Positions 6,546 through 12,693 of a stretch of DNA of 12,911 bases are shown in pieces. The DNA comes from Pelomonas sp046294815 (GTDB lineage Bacteria; Pseudomonadota; Gammaproteobacteria; Burkholderiales; Burkholderiaceae_C): the NCBI GenBank assembly GCA_046294815.1, contig JBKBOJ010000077.1:1-12911 (forward strand), written 5' to 3'. Position 1 is the stretch's first letter. Each line of letters opens with the position of its first letter. A model generated the notes under the pieces. The model saw nothing but the letters and a program-made list of their open reading frames with translations, was not told where the DNA came from and ran no database searches. The translations under genes and the position numbers were made by a program.

Positions 6546-7088
6546 TCAGCACCTGCCTTTCATGGCCAGCCAGTCGCTGCGCAGCAGGCTCAGCGAATGG
6601 CAGTCCACGTACTCGCCGCCGACGAAGATGATGCCGCGCTGTATGCCCTCATGCCGGAAGCCGCACTTCTCGGCCACGCGGCGCGACGCATGGTTGTGCA
6701 CCGACATGCCGCAGGACAGCCGGTTCACGGGCCAGTTCTCGAACAGGTAGTCCACCAGCAGCGCGGCCGCCTCGGTGGCCAGGCCCTGGCCGCGCAGGGC
6801 CACGTCAGCCAGCGTCCAGCCGATCTCACGTGCGGTTGTGTAGCGGGCCGCGGCGAAGTGCACCACGTCGCCGATGACGCTGCCGTCGATGAGGTGACAG
6901 ATCAGCAGCCGCTCGGCATCCGCGCTTGCGAAGCCGTCGTCCTTCCAGCGCTGCTCGACGGCATGCGGCGTCATCATGCGCGAGCCCAGGTGAGGCCCAC
7001 GCACCTGCGGGTCGCCGATGGTGCGCTTGAGCCAGGGCAGGTCTTCCTCCGTCACATAGCGCAGGCCGACGCGTTGTCCTCTGATCAT
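6546..7088 (-). CDS. GNAT family N-acetyltransferase (RimJ/RimL type)
   Basis: A 180-residue single-domain acetyltransferase of the Acetyltransf_3 type. The acetyl-CoA binding motif A reads ADVALRGQGLATEAAALLVDY, with R99-G100-Q101-G102-L103-A104 as the pyrophosphate loop; motif B contains SVHNHASRRVAEKCGFRHEG (129-148), typical of RimJ/RimL-like and antibiotic or ribosomal-protein N-acetyltransferases. The substrate cannot be inferred. The start ATG is preceded by GAGGGGG. The downstream enoyl-reductase-like gene begins 3 nt after its stop, forming a two-gene unit. An intrinsic terminator of the preceding gene ends only about 20 nt upstream of this ATG, so the promoter must lie in or before that hairpin, or expression depends on readthrough. 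Confidence 0.88.
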   Translation of the reverse strand: MIRGQRVGLRYVTEEDLPWLKRTIGDPQVRGPHLGSRMMTPHAVEQRWKDDGFASADAERLLICHLIDGSVIGDVVHFAAARYTTAREIGWTLADVALRGQGLATEAAALLVDYLFENWPVNRLSCGMSVHNHASRRVAEKCGFRHEGIQRGIIFVGGEYVDCHSLSLLRSDWLAMKGRC

Positions 7089-7107
7089 GGTCCGTCCCCC
7101 TCAACGC

Positions 7108-7129
7108 AAAAGCCCGGCCGGAGCCGGGC
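7108..7129 (-). terminator. Rho-independent terminator of the fatty acyl-CoA reductase gene
   Basis: On the minus strand GCCCGGC, loop TCCG, GCCGGGC (7129-7123 with 7118-7112) is a perfect 7-bp GC stem followed at once by TTTT (7111-7108). It begins 20 nt after the reductase stop codon at 7150. This is the clearest intrinsic terminator in the window. Confidence 0.82.
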
Positions 7130-7149
7130 CCTGAGCGGAGTGTGCCTCG

Positions 7150-9144
7150 TCAGAAGTGAATGCCGCGCATCATCTGCTGCAGGGCGATGGCCTCCGGCGA
7201 CAGCCCGCCGCCCTTGCCCTTCTCACCCTTGGCCGCATCGCTGTCCGGGAACATGCGGAAGGAGGTGTTCATGACAATCTGCGCGATGCGCGGCGCGGCC
7301 GCGTGCAGCAGCTCGCCGGTCACGCCCAGCTTGGTCGCGATGCGCACCGGCTTGGCCACGCAGGCCTGGGCGATCATGTCCGCAGCCTCTTCCGGCGACA
7401 GCGTCGGCACGTTGTTGTAGATCTTGGTGGGCGCGATCATGGGCGTGCGCACCAGCGGCATGTTGATGGTCGTGAAGGTCACGCCGGTGTCGGCAAACTC
7501 GCTGGCGGCGCAGCGTGTCCACGCATCCAGCGCGGCCTTGGACGCCACGTAGGCCGAGAAGCGCGGCGCATTGGTCAGCACGCCGATGGAGCTGATGTTC
7601 ACGACGTGGCCCTTCTTCTTCGCCACCATGCCAGGCAGCAGGCCCATGGTCACGCGCAGGCAGCCGAAGTAGTTCAGGTCCATGGTCCGCTGGAAATCGT
7701 GGAAGCGGTCGTAGCTGGACTCGATGGCGCGGCGGATGCTGCGGCCGGCGTTATTGATCAGGAAGTCGACGCCGCCGAAGTTGTCGTTGCACCACCGGAC
7801 CAGGTCCGCGCAGCCGGCCTCATCGCTGATGTCGCAGGCGAAAGCGTGGATTTGCGCATCCTTGCCGGCCTTGGCGCGGATCTCCTTGACCGCCTCGTCC
7901 AGCTTGACCTGGTCGCGCGCGCAGATCAGCGTGATCGCGCCGGCCTCGGCGAACTTGGTGGCCGCCGCCAGGCCTATGCCCGACGAACCGCCGGTGACCA
8001 GCACCACTTTGCCAGCGGTGGCGCCGCGCAGCGAGCGGTCGATGAAGAGATCGGGGTCGAGGTGGCGCTCCCAGTAGTCCCACAGCCGCCATGCGTAGTC
8101 GTTCAGATCGGGGCAGGCGATGCCCGAGCCCTTCAGCATGGCCTCGGTATCGCGGCAGTCGAAGCGGGTCGGGTAGTTGATGAAGGTGAACATGTCCTCG
8201 GGCAAGCCCAGGTCCTTCATCACCGCGCTGCGGATGCGGCGCACCGGCGCCAGTGCCATCAACCCCTTCTTGACACTCTTGGGGATGAAGCCCAGCAGCG
8301 CAGCGTTGATGAAGAGGTTCATCTTGGGCGCATGCGCCGCCTTGCTGAAGATGTCCAGCACGTCGCCCACGCGGTAGCCCTTGGGGTCGACCAGGTGGTA
8401 GCAGCCCTGGCTCTTGTCGACCTTGTGCGAGATGTGGTCCAGCGCGTTGACGACGAAGTCCACCGGCACGATGTTGATGCGCCCGCCCTCCAGGCCCACG
8501 CTGGGCATCCACGGCGGCAGGATCTGGCGCAACCGCTGGATGAGTTTGAAGAAGTAGTAGGGCCCATCGACCTTGTCCATCTCGCCGGTCTGCGAGTCCC
8601 CCACCACCATGGCCGGGCGGTAGACCGTCCAGGGCCGCTTGCACTCCTTGCGCACGACCTTCTCACTCTCGTGCTTGGTCATGAAGTAGGGGTGATCGAG
8701 GTTCTCGGCCTCCTCGAACATGTCCTCGCGGAACACGCCCTCGTACAGGCCCGCGGCGGCAATGGACGACACATGGTGCACATGGCCCGCATCGATGGCC
8801 TGCGCGAACTCCACCATGCTGCGCGTGCCCCCGATGTTGGCGGCCACCTGTGCCTCCTCGTCGGCCGAGAGGTCGTAGACGGCGGCCAGGTGGTAGAGGT
8901 GATCGATCTGGCCCTTCAGGCTCTTGATCACGTCGGCAGCCACGCCGAGCTTCTTGGCGGTGAGGTCGCCGTAGACCGGAATGGCACGGGTCTTGGAAAC
9001 GCCCCAGTAGGCCAGCAGGTCGGGCAGCTTGGCGGCACTTTCCTCGCGCATCAGGAAGTAGACCGTGCTGCCGCGCCGGCTCAGCAACTTCTTGACAAGC
9101 CGCTTGCCGATGAAGCCTGTGGCACCTGTGACGAAATACTGCAT
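7150..9144 (-). CDS. Alcohol-forming fatty acyl-CoA reductase, two-domain SDR (Marinobacter Maqu_2220 type)
   Basis: A 664-residue protein of two fused short-chain-dehydrogenase domains. Domain 1 (about 1-370) is an extended SDR: MQYFVTGATGFIGKRLVKKL with GxxGxxG at 7-13, HLAAVYDLSADEEAQ, HVSSIAAAGLYEG and the catalytic Y153xxxK157. Domain 2 (about 377-664) is a classical SDR: TGGSSGIG at 384-391, NNAG at 464-467, NISS at 516-519 and Y532xxxK536. The order, length and long shared stretches (DKVDGPYYFFK, INIVPVDFVV, FINYPTRFD, GHVVNISSIGVLTNAPRFS, NMPLVRTPMIAPTK, MRGI near the end) match, from memory, the Marinobacter fatty acyl-CoA reductase that reduces acyl-CoA via the aldehyde to fatty alcohol with NADPH, feeding wax-ester synthesis. 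AGGAG 6 nt before ATG 9144 sets the start; the frame stays open to 9252, but that extension is unlike the family. It is divergent from the phasin gene. Confidence 0.9.
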   Translation of the reverse strand: MQYFVTGATGFIGKRLVKKLLSRRGSTVYFLMREESAAKLPDLLAYWGVSKTRAIPVYGDLTAKKLGVAADVIKSLKGQIDHLYHLAAVYDLSADEEAQVAANIGGTRSMVEFAQAIDAGHVHHVSSIAAAGLYEGVFREDMFEEAENLDHPYFMTKHESEKVVRKECKRPWTVYRPAMVVGDSQTGEMDKVDGPYYFFKLIQRLRQILPPWMPSVGLEGGRINIVPVDFVVNALDHISHKVDKSQGCYHLVDPKGYRVGDVLDIFSKAAHAPKMNLFINAALLGFIPKSVKKGLMALAPVRRIRSAVMKDLGLPEDMFTFINYPTRFDCRDTEAMLKGSGIACPDLNDYAWRLWDYWERHLDPDLFIDRSLRGATAGKVVLVTGGSSGIGLAAATKFAEAGAITLICARDQVKLDEAVKEIRAKAGKDAQIHAFACDISDEAGCADLVRWCNDNFGGVDFLINNAGRSIRRAIESSYDRFHDFQRTMDLNYFGCLRVTMGLLPGMVAKKKGHVVNISSIGVLTNAPRFSAYVASKAALDAWTRCAASEFADTGVTFTTINMPLVRTPMIAPTKIYNNVPTLSPEEAADMIAQACVAKPVRIATKLGVTGELLHAAAPRIAQIVMNTSFRMFPDSDAAKGEKGKGGGLSPEAIALQQMMRGIHF

Positions 9145-9150
9145 GCGGGT

Positions 9151-9155
9151 CTCCT
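9151..9155 (-). promoter_or_regulatory. Shine-Dalgarno deciding the fatty acyl-CoA reductase start
   Basis: AGGAG on the minus strand, 6 nt before the ATG at 9144. It supports the start MQYFVTGATG, which begins directly with the first beta strand of the Rossmann fold, over the ATG 36 codons upstream at 9252. Confidence 0.8.
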
Positions 9156-9304
9156 GCATATGGGGTTCAGGACATTCTTCACCAGCACCACAGGCGGGCC
9201 GCTGCGCACTTTCCCGAGGACTGCCATAGAGCACACTCACTAGGAATCCCAATGCCGAAGCGGGATGCCGGCGCTACAGTGCATCCAGCAATTCGCCTCA
9301 ATCG
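9156..9304. promoter_or_regulatory. Divergent intergenic region, reductase / phasin
   Basis: The 171 bp between starts 9144 and 9316 must hold both divergent promoters and any shared control. TACAGT (9275-9280) is a possible -10 for the phasin gene, without a convincing -35. I see no clear palindromic operator. Confidence 0.4.
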
Positions 9305-9315
9305 AAAGGACAAGC

Positions 9316-9972
9316 ATGGTCAAGAAGCTCCAAAAGATGGCTGACAAGAAGAAGGCTGCGGCCGCCACCGGCTTCCCCGCGGGTCTGCTCGATAGCGCGA
9401 TGGCGCAAAACGTCAAGGACAGCGCCCAGCAGATCTGGGCCGCCGGTCTCGCCTCCTTCGCCAAGGCCCAGGGCGAGGGCGCCAAGGTCTTCGAGGCCCT
9501 CGTCGCCGAAGGACTGAAATTGCAGAAGAAGACCCAATCCGCCGCCGAAGAGAAGCTCAGCGCCTTGGCTGGCAAAGTCAGCGGCGTGGCCGGCGGCGTC
9601 GGCGCCAAGGCCGGTCAGCATTGGGACAAGCTCGAAGCCATCTTCGAGCAGCGCGTCGCCAAGGCGCTGCAAGGCCTGGGCGTGCCCACCAAGGCCGACA
9701 TCGACGCGCTGATCCAGCGCATCGACGCACTGGCCGTGGCCACCGGCGTGGAGCCCGCCAAGAAGGCGGCCCGCAAGGCAGCAGCCAAGCCCGCAGCCAA
9801 GCCTGACGCGAAGAAGGCCGCCGCCGCCGCGCCCGCCAAGAAGGCGACTGCCCCCGTGAAGGCGGCAGCCAAGAAGGCCACGCCGACCAAGAAGGCCGCC
9901 CCCGCGAAGAAGGCCGCATCCCCGAAGAAGGCAGCGCCCGCGCCGGCCGCCGACGCCGCCACGCAGGCCTGA
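9316..9972 (+). CDS. Phasin family protein, PhaF-like, with histone-H1-like Lys/Ala tail
   Basis: A 218-residue protein in two parts. Residues about 27-145 are an amphipathic helical phasin domain of the PHA granule-associated (PhaI/PhaF) type, with QQIWAAGLASFAKAQGEGAKVFEALVAEG at 38-66 as the recognisable core and a coiled-coil-like EQRVAKALQGLGVPTKADID followed by LIQRIDALA. Residues about 148-208 are low-complexity AAKPAAK, KKA and PAKKA repeats rich in Lys, Ala and Pro, like histone H1 and the DNA-binding tail of Pseudomonas PhaF. By analogy it coats storage granules and may tether them to the nucleoid for segregation. AAAGGA 5 nt before the ATG at 9316 sets the start; the upstream in-frame ATG at 9265 is less likely. 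The patatin-like gene starts 25 nt downstream and is probably cotranscribed. Confidence 0.88.
   Translation: MVKKLQKMADKKKAAAATGFPAGLLDSAMAQNVKDSAQQIWAAGLASFAKAQGEGAKVFEALVAEGLKLQKKTQSAAEEKLSALAGKVSGVAGGVGAKAGQHWDKLEAIFEQRVAKALQGLGVPTKADIDALIQRIDALAVATGVEPAKKAARKAAAKPAAKPDAKKAAAAAPAKKATAPVKAAAKKATPTKKAAPAKKAASPKKAAPAPAADAATQA
9769..9939 (+). repeat. Lys/Ala-rich low-complexity coding repeat
   Basis: Degenerate in-frame repetition of AAG AAG GC(C/G) and GCC AAG CCC type units encoding KKA, AKP and PAKK. It is part of the phasin gene and is the kind of tract that varies in length among strains. Confidence 0.6.
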
Positions 9973-9997
9973 TCGGTCTGACTGACGCAGCCGCACC

Positions 9998-11182
9998 ATG
10001 AGCCGACCTCGCATCGGGTTGGCGCTGGCAGGCGGTGGCCCACTGGGCGCCATCTACGAAGTTGGCGCCCTTTGTGCCTTGGAGGAGGTCGTCGAAGGCC
10101 TGGACTTCACGGCCTGCGACGGCTACATCGGCGTCAGCGCCGGCGGCTTCATTGCCGCGGGCCTGGCCAACGGCATGACGCCGCGCCAGCTGTGCGCCGC
10201 CTTCATCGAGAACAGCGCCGCGGCGCCCGACCGCTTCGACCCAGGCGAGCTGCTGCAGCCAGCCTGGGCCGAACTGGGCCAGCGGCTGCGGCTGCTGCCC
10301 GGCCTGCTGGCCGACGGCGCCCGCGAGGTGCTGCTGGAGGGCCGCTCCAAGCTGGCCACGCTGGAGCGCCTGGGCCGTGCACTGCCCACCGGGCTGCTCA
10401 GCAGCGAGCGCTTCGGCGCGGCGCTGACGCGCGTGCTGGCGCAGCCGGGCCGCAGCAACGACTTCCGCCGCCTGCGCCGCCCGCTGGTGCTGGTGGCGAC
10501 CGACCTGGACAGCGGCGAGGCCGTGCCCTTCGGCGCTCCCGGCTGGGACCATGTGCCCATCGCCCGCGCCGTGCAGGCCAGCGCGGCGCTGCCGGGCCTG
10601 TTCCCGCCGGTCGAGATCGACGGGCGCTTCTTCGTGGACGGCGCGCTGAAGAAGACCCTGCACGCCTCCGTGCTGCTGGAGCGCGGGCTGGACCTGCTGA
10701 TCTGCCTGAACCCGCTGGTGCCCTATGCCAGCGACCGGCGCTCGGTCGCGCGCGACCAGCAGCCGCGCATCCACCGCCTGGTGGACGGCGGTCTGCCGCT
10801 GGTGCTGTCGCAGACCTTCCGCTCACTGATCCACTCGCGGCTGGAGTTGGGCATGCGCGGCTACGAGCTGAGCCATCCGCACACCGACATCCTGCTGTTC
10901 GAGCCACATCCGCGCGATGCCGAATTCTTCCTGGCCAACACCTTCAGCTACCGCCAGCGCCGCCACCTGGCCGAGCATGCCTACCAGGTCACGCGGGCGC
11001 TGCTGCGCGAGCGCGCCGCCGCGCTGAGCCCCAGGTTCGCCCGCGCCGGCCTGACGCTGCGCGAAGACCTGCTGGCCAACCGCGAAGCCCGTCTGCTGCC
11101 CGCACGCGGCGAAACCCGGCTGGAGCAGGCGCTGCGCTCCCTGCGTGGCAGCCTGAGCACCCTGGAAGCGCGCCACCGATGA
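9998..11182 (+). CDS. Patatin-like phospholipase family protein
   Basis: A 394-residue serine hydrolase with a Ser-Asp dyad. The oxyanion glycine loop GGGPLG is at 12-17, the nucleophile elbow GVSAG at 45-49 (S47), and the catalytic aspartate in VDGA (D214-G215-A216). IARAVQASAALPGLFPPVEIDG (188-209) is the conserved segment preceding the Asp motif. No signal peptide is visible, so it should act in the cytoplasm or on granule surfaces. Such enzymes release fatty acids from phospholipids or neutral lipids. Placement 25 nt after a phasin gene suggests a granule-associated lipase or depolymerase, but the substrate cannot be told from sequence. The C-terminal 150 residues, Arg- and Leu-rich and predicted helical, resemble the extension of related Burkholderiales proteins. 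No strong Shine-Dalgarno precedes the ATG at 9998. Confidence 0.9.
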   Translation: MSRPRIGLALAGGGPLGAIYEVGALCALEEVVEGLDFTACDGYIGVSAGGFIAAGLANGMTPRQLCAAFIENSAAAPDRFDPGELLQPAWAELGQRLRLLPGLLADGAREVLLEGRSKLATLERLGRALPTGLLSSERFGAALTRVLAQPGRSNDFRRLRRPLVLVATDLDSGEAVPFGAPGWDHVPIARAVQASAALPGLFPPVEIDGRFFVDGALKKTLHASVLLERGLDLLICLNPLVPYASDRRSVARDQQPRIHRLVDGGLPLVLSQTFRSLIHSRLELGMRGYELSHPHTDILLFEPHPRDAEFFLANTFSYRQRRHLAEHAYQVTRALLRERAAALSPRFARAGLTLREDLLANREARLLPARGETRLEQALRSLRGSLSTLEARHR

Positions 11183-11454
11183 AGCCCGCGGCATGGCGAC
11201 AAGTCGCCATGCACAACCCGCCCGTCACCGCCAGCGCCGACCACCGGCCCATCACCCGCATGCTGCGGCCCCGCCAACAGGGCGACCAGACCGCCCTCGC
11301 GACGCTGCTGGACGGCGCGGACGGCGTTGACGACGAGTGGTCCATGCCGCTGCGCGTGCACACAGCGCAGCCCAGCGCGCCCAGCCGGCGCTACCTCGAC
11401 AGCGCTGGCCTGGGCCTGGCCGTCAGCGGGCCGCATCCACCAGCCTGCGCGTGA
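11179..11454 (+). CDS. Possible small hypothetical gene overlapping the patatin gene stop
   Basis: An open frame of 91 codons starts at ATG 11179, overlapping the patatin stop as ATGA, the usual arrangement for translationally coupled genes. It opens MKPAAWRQVAMHNPP and includes QTALATLLDGADGVDDEW. Nearly all third codon positions are G or C, as in the real genes around it, which favours coding. Against it: no strong Shine-Dalgarno, no recognisable domain, a 22-bp inverted repeat inside codons 5-12, and a last 32 bp overlapping the 3' end of the convergent hydroxylase gene. If it is not a gene, the 240 bp between 11183 and 11422 hold only the hairpin. Function unknown. Confidence 0.4.
   Translation: MKPAAWRQVAMHNPPVTASADHRPITRMLRPRQQGDQTALATLLDGADGVDDEWSMPLRVHTAQPSAPSRRYLDSAGLGLAVSGPHPPACA
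11191..11212. repeat. Perfect 22-bp inverted repeat after the patatin gene
   Basis: Arms GCATGGCGAC (11191-11200) and GTCGCCATGC (11203-11212) are exact reverse complements separated by AA. As RNA it would form a 9-bp stem with a CAAG loop, starting 8 nt after the patatin stop codon. No T-run follows, so it is not a canonical intrinsic terminator; it may stabilise the 3' end or be a protein-binding site. Confidence 0.65.
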
Positions 11455-12583
11455 TTGCCGCCCGCAGCGGCGGCAGATGGCGCGCCAGGTCGATGACCGC
11501 GCGGCGCAGCGCCAGCACCGGAACGCGGTCGTCGGTGAAGAAGCGCACCAGCGCATTGGTGCCGGCGTAAAGCGGCCCAGCCTCGCGGCGGTGGCGGGCC
11601 TCGAAGGCGCGCAGCGCCGCGAACTCGCCCGGGTCGGCCCCAGGCCGCAGCTGGTCGGCCAGCGCCTCGATGCCATACAGCCCCAGGTTGTAGCCGTGAG
11701 CCGTGACCGGGTGCATGCCCACGGCTGCATCACCGATGAGCGCCACCCGCGGCGCGACGAAGCGCTCGGCCCACACCGCCACCAGCGGGTAGACATGGCG
11801 CGCGCCGACCACCTGCATCGCGCCCAGACGGTGCTGGGCGGCCGCCGCGATGGTGGCAGCCAGCGCCGCGTCGTCCAGGGCCTGGATGCGCGGCAGCTCG
11901 GCATTGCGCACGGTCCACACCGCCGAGCTGCAGCGCCCCGGCTTGGGCAGCAGCGCCAGCGTGTGGCCCTGCAGGAAACACTCCTGCGCCAGGCCGCCGT
12001 GCTCGTGCTCATGGGCCAGCGACACCAGCAGCGCGCTGCGGCCGAAGTCCAGGTGGCGCGCGGCGATGCCGGCCAGCCGGCGCAGTGTCGAGAAGCGGCT
12101 GTCGGCCGCCACCACCAAGCGTGCCTCGAAGGCCCCACCTTCGCGGGTGCGCAGCTGCGCCATGGCGCCCTGCTGCGTCAGCGCCACCACGCTGTGGCCG
12201 CTGTGCACGGGGATGCCGCGCACCATCGCCTCGGCCCAGGCCGCGGCGCGGATTTGGTGGTTGGGCACCAGCCAGCCCAGGTCCTGGCCGGGGCTGTCGA
12301 GAGGCAGCGGCACGCGCGTGCCGGCGCTGCGCACGCTGGCGCGCCGCAGCGGCGCCACCGCGGTGAAGCGCTGCCACAGGCCCAGGCCTTCGAGCAGCCG
12401 GCGCGAGCGGTGCGTCAGCGCGATCTCGCGGCCGTCGTCCGCCGGCGTGGCCAGCGCGGCGGCCTCGGCCTGCTCCAGCACCGCCACGTCCCAGCCGCGG
12501 TCGTGCAAAGCACAGGCAAGCGCCAGGCCGGCCGGGCCGGCGCCGCAGATCAAGATGTCGGAACTTGGCGGGTTGGCAGTCAT
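11423..12583 (-). CDS. ubiM: FAD-dependent ubiquinone-biosynthesis hydroxylase, UbiM-like
   Basis: A 386-residue class A flavoprotein monooxygenase of the UbiH/UbiF/UbiM group. The FAD Rossmann motif is ILICGAGPAGLALA (GxGxxG at 14-19), the second segment is VVAADSRFSTLRRLAG (158-172), and the FAD-ribityl GD motif reads ALIGDAAVGMHPVTAHGYNL (281-300). The VGMHPVTAHG variant, together with DGREIALTHRSRRLLEGLGLW and LGWLVPNH, matches what I recall of UbiM rather than UbiH or UbiF, which have HPIAGQG or NPLAGQG there. UbiM hydroxylates carbon 5 (5-demethoxyubiquinol) of the quinone ring using O2 and NAD(P)H; related enzymes differ in regiospecificity, so the exact position is inferred. It is convergent with the patatin unit and divergent from a DCC-family gene. 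The Shine-Dalgarno is weak. Confidence 0.82.
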   Translation of the reverse strand: MTANPPSSDILICGAGPAGLALACALHDRGWDVAVLEQAEAAALATPADDGREIALTHRSRRLLEGLGLWQRFTAVAPLRRASVRSAGTRVPLPLDSPGQDLGWLVPNHQIRAAAWAEAMVRGIPVHSGHSVVALTQQGAMAQLRTREGGAFEARLVVAADSRFSTLRRLAGIAARHLDFGRSALLVSLAHEHEHGGLAQECFLQGHTLALLPKPGRCSSAVWTVRNAELPRIQALDDAALAATIAAAAQHRLGAMQVVGARHVYPLVAVWAERFVAPRVALIGDAAVGMHPVTAHGYNLGLYGIEALADQLRPGADPGEFAALRAFEARHRREAGPLYAGTNALVRFFTDDRVPVLALRRAVIDLARHLPPLRAAITRRLVDAAR

Positions 12584-12661
12584 GCGCGCAGCCTAGAGCC
12601 ACGGCTGCAGGGTCGCCTTGACCCAGGTCAGCGCCGCGCGCCGGCAAAGCCCACAGCCGCA

Positions 12662-12680
12662 CGCGGCCAATCAGGCCGCG
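12662..12680. repeat. Inverted repeat in the ubiM/DCC divergent region
   Basis: CGCGGCC (12662-12668) and GGCCGCG (12674-12680) form a perfect 7-bp inverted repeat with loop AATCA, ending 13 nt before the DCC-gene ATG. It could be an operator or a leader hairpin. In such GC-rich DNA a chance occurrence is quite possible. Confidence 0.4.
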
Positions 12681-12693
12681 GCAGCATCGGGCC

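Noticed and set aside
5170..6552. A 460-codon minus-strand frame over the enoyl-reductase-like gene
   Set aside because: It is out of frame with the conserved Rossmann protein and has Arg-rich, motif-free translation.
7156..9243. A 695-codon open frame on the plus strand antisense to the fatty acyl-CoA reductase
   Set aside because: It is a His/Arg/Ala-rich frame without recognisable motifs, mirroring a gene with two intact SDR domains; a typical antisense shadow in high-GC DNA.
9145..9252. A 36-residue N-terminal extension of the fatty acyl-CoA reductase
   Set aside because: The internal ATG at 9144 has AGGAG at the right distance and matches the family start; the extension resembles nothing.
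9578..10774. A 398-codon minus-strand frame across the phasin and patatin genes
   Set aside because: It crosses two well-supported plus-strand genes, and its composition is biased and motif-free.
10072..11454. A 460-codon plus-strand frame overlapping the patatin-like gene
   Set aside because: The part over the patatin gene is Arg/Pro/Ala-rich and lacks motifs, while the patatin frame has all catalytic motifs. Only its last 91 codons are kept as a possible gene.
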